A DNA stretch of 17,677 nt from Prolixibacteraceae bacterium UBA5740. GTDB taxonomy: Bacteria; Bacteroidota; Bacteroidia; Bacteroidales; Prolixibacteraceae. This document shows positions 9,401 through 14,646 of this stretch, piece by piece (within the stretch, counting starts at the first letter, position 1; every line of letters begins with the position of its first letter). The stretch spans positions 1-17,677 of the forward strand of contig DIFU01000075.1 in the NCBI GenBank assembly GCA_002419285.1, given 5' to 3'. Position numbers and translations under genes: made by a program. The notes under the pieces were generated by a model. It made no database searches. It was given only the letters and a program-made list of their open reading frames with translations, and was not told the origin of the DNA.

Positions 9401-9571
9401 CTCCATTCATATGGACGTGGTTCAGCCGACGGCGTAAACCCTGCGGTTTATATCAGTTTCCTGATTATTGCCGGTCTGATGTTTTATGCTATGTTGAAAG
9501 ATTCATCTTATGACAGGTATCTGAAAAGCCAGAAACGATCTGCAAAAAAGACGGAGGACAGCAACGAATAG
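6470..9571 (+). CDS. CcsB-CcsA fusion (CcsBA), System II cytochrome c haem lyase
   Basis: A 1033-residue integral membrane protein that exports haem and ligates it to CxxCH motifs of c-type cytochromes. The N-terminal half is ResB/CcsB-like: membrane helices at about 10-30, 45-65, 78-98 and 421-441, with a large extracytoplasmic domain between the third and fourth. The C-terminal half is CcsA-like, with about eight helices from 716 on and the WWD signature (WGRYWGWDP, 915-923). The four expected histidines are present: H82 (TM-His1), H842 in IHV (P-His1), H940 (TM-His2) and H979 in GLHSYG (P-His2). Between the halves, about 460-477 is another hydrophobic segment and 480-710 is an extracytoplasmic linker without a domain I can name. 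Fused CcsBA proteins are known from epsilonproteobacteria and Bacteroides. It is a lone gene; no c-type cytochrome gene lies in the window. Confidence 0.95.
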   Translation: MKKIWFLITSLPTMAFLFIVLAVAMAIATFIETGYGTPAAKVLVYNAWWFELIFVILGINLIDNIIKYRQYKGKSFTMFIFHISFLVIVIGAAITRYISYEGTMHIREGSTNSSILSFENYLYVGSADDAVEKEVIFSEITPGQFNGSLNIGGSKVEAKSVAYITDALRTPMASDSGDPVIDFVVSGPETKGMQSIYIKRGEHFNLGMFSAGFEAPHPVAVQMFNDGDRLMMVPVDTVTQMSMGAQDVITYHPGDTVLMEKMNIYNLGGYRFILRNFMEHATFTASKSTQGQTGENAVIVRLSDGTREKIVPVFGTPGYKADTVIVDWNGQPVELAYGSKEIPIPFTLQLRDFQLERYPGSDSPSSYASEVTLIDNERNVNRELRIYMNNTLTYRGYKFFQSSYDQDELGTILSVNHDTWGTWITYLGYFLMTLGMLLSLVNPHSHFQGIVKKLKKLSAAKAILVLMLLGAGLSASAQPGSAAHIPVVDKNVADAFGKLWVHGPDGRIEPMGTLASDVVRKLSRKQKLYNLEPEQAVLSMMINPQMWQQLPYLKVSNKTLAQQLGAKGSYVSLTQLFDAQGQYKLIENVRAAYNKAPALRNRVEKEYIYLDEKVNISFMIFRGSLITLFPHEDVTKPWMPPGATDPSLNKGDSLFVASGVEVMKQFIAEGKTSDALQVVDAIGVFQSKQAASVLPSDGRKKAEILYNRINPFERIFPWYLALGFVLLFVLFINIFRQKNMNRGLKITFYSLIGFTFAIHTLGLIMRWYISGHAPWSNGYESVTYVAWASMLAGLIFGRKYPMVTGTAAFFAGISLFVAHLSWMNPEITPLVPVLKSYWLTIHVSIITASYGFIGLSAFLGILVMILFIIRNPVNGKKVTVIIEQLTSINEMSATVGLYFLSIGTFLGGIWANESWGRYWGWDPKETWSLITMLVYSFIVHMRLIPSLKGLYNYNFASILGFLSVLMTYFGVNYYLSGLHSYGRGSADGVNPAVYISFLIIAGLMFYAMLKDSSYDRYLKSQKRSAKKTEDSNE

Positions 9572-9623
9572 GTCGCAGATTCACAGGTAATTCAATTCCT
9601 TCATCCATATAAGGATGAAACTT

Positions 9624-9664
9624 AAGGGTGCCACCTTTTATAACAGAAGGGTGGCACCTTTTTT
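9624..9664 (+). terminator. Strong intrinsic terminator after ccsBA
   Basis: GGTGCCACC (9627-9635) pairs perfectly with GGTGGCACC (9650-9658). Outer A-T and G-U pairs extend the stem to 9624-9661, and TTT/AAG pairing extends it inward. A T-run (9659-9664) follows. It lies 52 bp after the ccsBA stop. The flanking A and T runs could also let it work on the other strand, but no minus-strand gene faces it. Confidence 0.9.
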
Positions 9665-9937
9665 CATGAATTACCATTTGAGTCCAGACAGGCGCGGATT
9701 TTTGCCCTTTATATTTTCAATCTGGATAAGTAGGGTTGTTGGTATTTCGACTACCTGAAAATTGGAATAAACATATTAAATATTCAAAATTAAAATCTGT
9801 AATATGTTGTTAATCAATACCCTATTGGCTATTTGAATTGAATACAAATAAATCAGTGTGTCAATGAGCCTTGATTTTTTGGGAGTTAGGGCAGGTCAAA
9901 TCTGTATATTTGCTCAATTTTAAAATTGGTATCGAAT
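9665..9937. other. AT-rich intergenic region upstream of the acyl-CoA synthetase gene
   Basis: The gap between ccsBA and the next gene is 366 bp, and after the terminator it holds no credible open frame. It contains the TATATTTG promoter box at 9905-9912 and a small perfect inverted repeat, TATTTG (9830-9835) with CAAATA (9845-9850) around a 9-nt centre. The repeat's right edge lies 54 bp upstream of the promoter box. This could be an operator, but no named regulator site was recognised. Confidence 0.5.
9878..9912 (+). promoter_or_regulatory. Bacteroidota-type promoter of the acyl-CoA synthetase gene
   Basis: TATATTTG at 9905-9912 is a perfect TAnnTTTG -7 element. TTTG at 9878-9881 lies 23 bp upstream, at the long end of the 17-23 bp spacing reported for Flavobacterium promoters. 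Transcription would begin near 9918, leaving about 20 nt before the ATG at 9938. That is too short a leader to favour the alternative TTG codon at 9926. Confidence 0.5.
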
Positions 9938-11725
9938 ATGGAATATGTTGTTACACGGACGTTTGATGTTCTGGAAAGGGCATTGAATATGTTTCCCCGG
10001 CCTGATGCGATTGCCGGTAAAAAGGGAAATGATTGGTATACCTATTCAACGGAAGAATATTATCAAAAAGCACACCAATTTGCCCTGGGAATGATGGCTC
10101 TTGGAATTACCAGGGGCGACAAGGTAGCGACCGTTACCAATAACAGGCCTGAATGGAACTTTGCCGATATGGGGCTGGCCATGATTGGCGCAGTTCATGT
10201 ACCAATCTATCCCACCATAGGGGAAGAGGAGTACAGTTATATTCTCGAGCATTGTGAGGCAAAATATTTGCTGGTGGGTGACCAGAAACTCTATGAGAAG
10301 TTAAAGCCGGTTGCAGAAAAGATTCCGACGATCCTTGAGGTTTTCGGATTTGATGAACTGAGCGGTATCAGGAGCATGGAGGATATCCTGGCTTTAGGAG
10401 AAAGCAAATGGGAAGAACGGGCCTTTGAGCTCGAGGAGATCAAGAAGAGCATCATGCCCGACGACCTGGCCACCATCATTTATACTTCAGGCACAACTGG
10501 CGTGCCCAAGGGAGTGATGTTGTCGCAACGCAACCTGGTTTCCAACTTCACTGCTCACGCAAAAATGCACCACCTGGGCAATGATCACCGTGTCATCAGT
10601 TTCCTTCCGCTCTGTCACGTGTATGAAAGAAGTGTCAATTATCATTTTCAGCATAAAGGGATGGGGATCTATTACGTGGGTAACCTTGGGCAGATTCTTT
10701 CCTCCCTTAAAGAGGTCAAACCGCACATGTTCAATTCGGTTCCCCGTCTGCTCGAACGCGTATATGACGGTTTTATCGCTAAAGGCAAGGAACTGACGGG
10801 GTTCAAGAAAAAGCTCTATTTCTGGGCCATCAATCTTACCCAGCATTTCGAGTACAACAAGAAGTACGGCCCGCTGCTAAGCATGAAAATAAAAATTGCC
10901 GATAAACTCATTTATTCCAAGTGGCGCGAAGCCCTGGGCGGAAATATCGTTTATGCCGTATCAGGTGGAGCTGCCCTGCAACCCAGGATTGCCCGCACAT
11001 TGGGCATGGCTGGTATGTACAACCTCGAAGGCTACGGGTTGACCGAAACCTCTCCGGTTATCGCGGTGAATAATCCTGCCAAGGGAAAAATGAAGATTGG
11101 GACCGTCGGACCGCTGTTGGAAGGGTATGAAGTGAAAATTGCCGATGATGGCGAGATCCTGTGCAAGGGCCCCGGTGTAATGATGGGTTACTACAAGGCA
11201 CCTGACCTGACTGCCGAAGTGATTGATGAGGAGGGTTGGTTCCATACCGGTGATATCGGTACTTTCGTAGATGGTATCTACCTGAAAATCACCGATCGCA
11301 AGAAAGAGATGTTCAAGTTGTCGGGAGGGAAATACATCGCTCCGCAAATGATTGAAAATAAGCTGAAGGTATCGAACCTGATCGAACAGGCCATGGTGAT
11401 CGGCGCTAACCAAAAGTTTGCCTCTGCATTGATTTCGCCCAATTTCGTCCTGTTGCACGACTGGTGCTCAGAACATAAGATCCACTTCGAAAACAACAAG
11501 GAACTGATACAGATTCCCGAAGTGGTAGCCCAGATCCAGAAAGAGGTGAATGCCATCAACAAGACACTGGGTCAGCACGAAGAGATCAAACGTTTCAGGT
11601 TGGTCTGTGCCGAATGGAATCCGGCAACAGGCGAACTTTCACCCACCCTGAAATTGCGGCGAAATGTGATCATGGAAAAGTACAAGGATATTGTAGAAGA
11701 GATTTACTCGGTTTCAAAAAACTGA
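9938..11725 (+). CDS. Long-chain fatty acid-CoA ligase (AMP-forming, FAA1/FadD type)
   Basis: A 595-residue member of the ANL superfamily that activates fatty acids to acyl-CoA through an acyl-AMP. Signatures in order: the P-loop YTSGTTGVPKG (182-192), LPLCHVYER (223-231), GYGLTET (365-371), TGD (437-439), the hinge region DRKKEMFKLSGGKYI (453-467) and the C-terminal lysine in LSPTLKLRR (K572). These match the long-chain (COG1022) branch rather than acetyl-CoA synthetases. There is no signal peptide or membrane helix, so it is cytosolic or peripheral. I chose ATG 9938 over an in-frame TTG at 9926 because the promoter places the transcript start only about 8 nt before the TTG. It appears to be transcribed alone. 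Exact chain-length preference cannot be read from sequence. Confidence 0.95.
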   Translation: MEYVVTRTFDVLERALNMFPRPDAIAGKKGNDWYTYSTEEYYQKAHQFALGMMALGITRGDKVATVTNNRPEWNFADMGLAMIGAVHVPIYPTIGEEEYSYILEHCEAKYLLVGDQKLYEKLKPVAEKIPTILEVFGFDELSGIRSMEDILALGESKWEERAFELEEIKKSIMPDDLATIIYTSGTTGVPKGVMLSQRNLVSNFTAHAKMHHLGNDHRVISFLPLCHVYERSVNYHFQHKGMGIYYVGNLGQILSSLKEVKPHMFNSVPRLLERVYDGFIAKGKELTGFKKKLYFWAINLTQHFEYNKKYGPLLSMKIKIADKLIYSKWREALGGNIVYAVSGGAALQPRIARTLGMAGMYNLEGYGLTETSPVIAVNNPAKGKMKIGTVGPLLEGYEVKIADDGEILCKGPGVMMGYYKAPDLTAEVIDEEGWFHTGDIGTFVDGIYLKITDRKKEMFKLSGGKYIAPQMIENKLKVSNLIEQAMVIGANQKFASALISPNFVLLHDWCSEHKIHFENNKELIQIPEVVAQIQKEVNAINKTLGQHEEIKRFRLVCAEWNPATGELSPTLKLRRNVIMEKYKDIVEEIYSVSKN

Positions 11726-12166
11726 GCAGGAAAGAAGGAGTTTTGAATGGTTGAAACACCTTTTTTTGTATGAAACTTCATGTTTAGTATTAAGACCCTT
11801 GACCCCAACAGGGTAATCAGATGCTAATTTCGAAGTTTAAAAATGGTAATTATATAATTGCAACTATATAATAACTATTCAAGAACTATTAAATTACTCT
11901 TTCATGTGCTACCCGGCTGGCACGATGATGTGATGTGATGAAGAATTTATCCATGAGCCGGGTTTGGATTTTTGTCTGACGTGATTCACTTTTATCCGTG
12001 AAACAGCCTGTTTATAACGAGTCCGGTAAACTCTGATGTGCGATTAGGGTCGTGAATTGGAAAACAGTTTATATATTGCACGCCAAATCTGAATAGGGCA
12101 TGGTTTGAATCTTTCTATTCTTCGAGGTTTGTCACGTCAGTTCAGGAATTCAAAGACCAGCGGTTT
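11726..12166. other. 441-bp gene-poor AT-rich region with two inverted repeats
   Basis: No accepted gene lies here. Two structures are visible. One is an AT-only dyad, ATTATATA (11849-11856) with TATATAAT (11865-11872) around 8 nt. The other is a GC-rich 8-bp inverted repeat, ACCCGGCT (11911-11918) with AGCCGGGT (11956-11963), followed by a T-rich tract. No typical terminator lies immediately after the acyl-CoA synthetase stop. From 12056 on, the frame of the downstream VTC-like gene is already open but offers no start codon before 12167. Confidence 0.6.
11911..11973 (+). terminator. Possible distal terminator hairpin
   Basis: ACCCGGCT (11911-11918) and AGCCGGGT (11956-11963) form a perfect GC-rich 8-bp stem, and two further G-C pairs are possible beyond a bulge. 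TTGGATTTTTG follows. The 37-nt loop and the broken T-tract are less than ideal, so it could instead be a recombination remnant or an RNA element. It lies about 190 bp after the acyl-CoA synthetase stop. Confidence 0.4.
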
Positions 12167-13033
12167 ATGTATATGGGAAAAGGGTATGGATTCCAGCCAG
12201 AGGCTGGTGTTGCCTTGGCATCTGAAATGTTTGGGATGCCTAACGATACCCATTTCGGATTTCTTCCCGAAGAGGCATTGTCGGGATTTGCTGTTTCAGA
12301 TACGGATAATGCTGTAGTTTCAATGCAAGTTCCGACAAAATCAAAATCTTTGAGATTTGTGGTTTCCATGGGCTTACTCCATGAATTTCTGGACGCAGTC
12401 AGAAAGGATTATGCCGTTTTTCCTTTCGGTCCTGATTTGACAGCACTTAATTCAATGGTATATTATGATGTTCCCGGCTTCAGACTGTTCAGGGATCACA
12501 TGAATGGCAAGGCTGCCCGATGCCAGGTCAAGCTGAAGGATGCACAGGGCAACCAGTCACCCAAGTTTGAGGTGAAGTTCAGGTCCAATAAGGGAGTCAC
12601 TGAAAAGCATTTTCTGGCTTTTGATAAAGATTTTAATCCATTGTTTACCGGTGAGGTCGCTGACAAGTTTCACCAGCTGACCGGTGTTGCTGTTACTGAT
12701 TTAAGTCCTGCCCTCAGTTCAGGTTCAGATAAATTTATTCTTCTGAACAGTGATCATCTCGAACGGATAGAAGTGGATGCCGGCCTGCGCTTTGCATTGC
12801 CTGGCTCACGGGAGGATAGCCTGGTTATACCACTGGCGGTTGTCCGGATATCGGGCATCCCGGAGATCGGATCCGAAGCTACCCGATTCTTTCAAAGAAG
12901 GAGTATAAGGACCTTGTCTTTCAGTCGGTATATGCTGGGAGGGTCTTTTCTACTGAAAGGACAGAAATCAAACCGTTACAAGAACAAAATTCGTCAAATC
13001 CAAAAAATAGTGCAATATGAACCTGCTTGCTGA
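12167..13033 (+). CDS. VTC-domain (polyphosphate polymerase-like) protein, divergent
   Basis: The VTC fold covers about residues 58-280 of this 288-residue reading. Family landmarks are the first strand (SLRFVVS, 61-67), YYDVPGFRLFRDHMNGK (99-115; usually YFDTPxF), FEVKFRSNKG (134-143), LERIEVDAGLRF (199-210), FSRYMLGG (252-259) and the C-terminal KSNRYK (267-272). VTC-type enzymes make polyphosphate from ATP at a tunnel lined with Lys and Arg. Several of those positions look substituted here (R63, K122, K124, V225, R227, R254), so activity is doubtful. Its partner is the DUF4956 gene, which overlaps its end by 17 bp. The start is uncertain: residues 1-52 match nothing I know, and ATG at 12323 (M53) would give a compact 236-residue protein close to a normal family N-terminus. 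The family call is fairly secure, the activity is not. Confidence 0.75.
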   Translation: MYMGKGYGFQPEAGVALASEMFGMPNDTHFGFLPEEALSGFAVSDTDNAVVSMQVPTKSKSLRFVVSMGLLHEFLDAVRKDYAVFPFGPDLTALNSMVYYDVPGFRLFRDHMNGKAARCQVKLKDAQGNQSPKFEVKFRSNKGVTEKHFLAFDKDFNPLFTGEVADKFHQLTGVAVTDLSPALSSGSDKFILLNSDHLERIEVDAGLRFALPGSREDSLVIPLAVVRISGIPEIGSEATRFFQRRSIRTLSFSRYMLGGSFLLKGQKSNRYKNKIRQIQKIVQYEPAC

Positions 13034-13697
13034 CCTGATAGACCCCGGTTTTTTTGAATCACATGGCGATGAACAGAGCCTGACCATGCTGCTTATCAGG
13101 TTTCTGGTCAACTTTCTGATCACCGGAGGTATCATCCGGTTCCTTTATTATCCCCGCTCCAGGCGTCGTGATTACTTTTTCACCTTCCTGCTCACCAGCA
13201 CTACCATTTTCATGCTGCTTTTCCTTCTTGATTCGGTCCAGATTCAGGTGGGTTTTGCCCTGGGGCTGTTTGCCATTTTCGGTATTTTGAGATACCGTAC
13301 TGACACCCTGCCTATCAGGGAGATGACGTATTTATTTATGATTATCGGTATTTCGGTCATCAATGCATTACACAAAAATGCCAACTGGCTCGATTTGGCT
13401 GTCATAAACCTGATTTTCATTGCGGTAACATGGATTATGGAAAGCACCAACATCCTCCGGCATGTGTCGAGCAAAAAGATCATTTATGAGAAAATCGATT
13501 TGATCCGCCCCGAAAATCAGGCTGCCCTTATGGCTGACCTGAAGAACCGCACCGGACTGAACATCACCAAAGTGGAAGTCGGCACCATCGATTTCCTCAA
13601 AGATACTGCCCTGTTGAATGTATATTACGATTCCAGGGAGGCCAACATGGCCGACACCATCGACAGGGAGGAATTCCGGTCTGACAATGATGATTAA
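13017..13697 (+). CDS. DUF4956 family integral membrane protein
   Basis: A 226-residue protein with five membrane helices at about 24-44, 53-72, 76-91, 101-118 and 123-141, and a soluble C-terminal domain (about 150-226). The family signature is FGILRYRT (88-95) followed by PIREMTYLF (99-107). DUF4956 proteins are very often encoded beside VTC-domain proteins, as here, and are presumed to form a membrane complex or channel with them. The biochemical function is not established. Its ATG lies inside the end of the VTC-like gene (17-bp overlap, different frame), which points to translational coupling. The last residues are strongly acidic (EEFRSDNDD). Transport or anchoring of an anionic polymer is a hypothesis drawn from the partner, not from residues seen here. 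Confidence 0.87.
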   Translation: MNLLADLIDPGFFESHGDEQSLTMLLIRFLVNFLITGGIIRFLYYPRSRRRDYFFTFLLTSTTIFMLLFLLDSVQIQVGFALGLFAIFGILRYRTDTLPIREMTYLFMIIGISVINALHKNANWLDLAVINLIFIAVTWIMESTNILRHVSSKKIIYEKIDLIRPENQAALMADLKNRTGLNITKVEVGTIDFLKDTALLNVYYDSREANMADTIDREEFRSDNDD

Positions 13698-13717
13698 TTA
13701 TTGACAAAGATCCATTA

Positions 13718-14395
13718 ATGAAAAAATACATTTTGATTGTTTTGTTATGCATGTCTTCGGTTTATCTTCTGAAAGGGCAGAAAACCGACCGTGCCGCCTG
13801 GTTTTCCGTGGAGCTTTCAGGAAAGGTTACAGATAACCTGGAACTCGAACTCGAAGAAGAGATTCGGTTTTTCAGGGATGTGACCGAGATCGACCGGATA
13901 TCAACCAGCCTGGGCGCTGCTTATGCCATCACTGATTTTCTGAAGGCCGGAACTGGGTATTCCTGGATTCTCGATCACAAGGTCAAGAAAGATTTGTACG
14001 AAAACCGTCACCGGTATTATTTCTATCTCCGTGGTCGCGCCCGGGTGGGAGGATTCAAGATTGACCTGAGGGAAAAGTTTCAAAGTACCTATTATGATCC
14101 GGCATTTGATGATGAGCGCTACTCGCCAGCCAATGAATTAAAAAGCAGATTGCAGGTGTCAAGGAATTTCAAGGACGCAGGACTGGAGCCCTACGCCAAT
14201 GTTGAAATGTATTACCAGCTTAACGACCCCGAAGGCAACAAAATTGACCAGTTAAGATATACGGCCGGGATGGAGATTGACCTGAGTAAAAGCCTGATTC
14301 TAGATCCTTTCTTTCGGATTGAGACGGATATCAATATTCCCGAACCGGAAACATTCTACATTGGTGGGATCACCCTTAAGTGGGAAATTAACTGA
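13718..14395 (+). CDS. DUF2490-type putative outer-membrane beta-barrel protein
   Basis: A 225-residue protein with a clear signal peptide (KK, then hydrophobic 4-18; likely cleavage after GQ at 20-21). The mature part is a run of amphipathic strands rich in aromatic and charged residues, such as LELELEEEIRFF, RHRYYFYLRGRARV, YANVEMYYQL and FYIGGITLKWEIN. This is the pattern of a small outer-membrane barrel and matches DUF2490 in layout and length. The C-terminus ends in alternating hydrophobics, as barrels do, though it ends in N rather than F. It follows the DUF4956 gene by 20 bp and is presumably the third gene of the same operon. That would give the cassette an outer-membrane component. 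There is no lipobox and no T9SS C-terminal domain. The function is unknown. Confidence 0.75.
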   Translation: MKKYILIVLLCMSSVYLLKGQKTDRAAWFSVELSGKVTDNLELELEEEIRFFRDVTEIDRISTSLGAAYAITDFLKAGTGYSWILDHKVKKDLYENRHRYYFYLRGRARVGGFKIDLREKFQSTYYDPAFDDERYSPANELKSRLQVSRNFKDAGLEPYANVEMYYQLNDPEGNKIDQLRYTAGMEIDLSKSLILDPFFRIETDINIPEPETFYIGGITLKWEIN

Positions 14396-14646
14396 TTTAA
14401 GAATAATCAATTCATGGTTGCGCTTTTAATATAAAGCCTTCTTTTCAGGGATTGCAAATTTGATGGTGCTAAAACTTTTTTTGTGACGCTTGCTTAAATC
14501 GCTTTTGGTTTGTCAGGACGTGGCAGACTTATTTTTTCATGACAGAAATTGAGATTGTTTAAAATACAATTAGTATCTTGTCAATGATTCCGGCACTGCA
14601 TTCCCGGAGTGTACAACAAACTGAAAACCAATAATCTTACAACTTT
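14396..14646. other. Intergenic region upstream of the GH9 gene, with a weak promoter candidate
   Basis: This 251-bp AT-rich gap holds no credible gene and no clear terminator for the preceding cassette. TTTG at 14509-14512 followed after 17 bp by TATTTTTT at 14530-14537 resembles a Bacteroidota promoter with one mismatch in the -7 box. It would leave a leader of about 100 nt before the GH9 start. A second, poorer candidate is TATCTTG at 14574-14580. Confidence 0.3.

Noticed and set aside
9926..9937. TTG at 9926 as start of the acyl-CoA synthetase, four residues longer
   Set aside because: The promoter box at 9905-9912 would leave about 8 nt of leader, and ATG at 9938 matches the usual N-terminus better.
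11923..11941. Short tandem GATG/TGATG repeats inside the loop of the 11911-11963 hairpin
   Set aside because: Only about three imperfect copies over less than 20 bp; too short to call a repeat array or a phase-variable tract.
12105..12317. A 70-codon frame overlapping the 5' end of the VTC-like gene in another frame
   Set aside because: Its product has no family resemblance, and it runs against the frame that continues into the conserved VTC domain.
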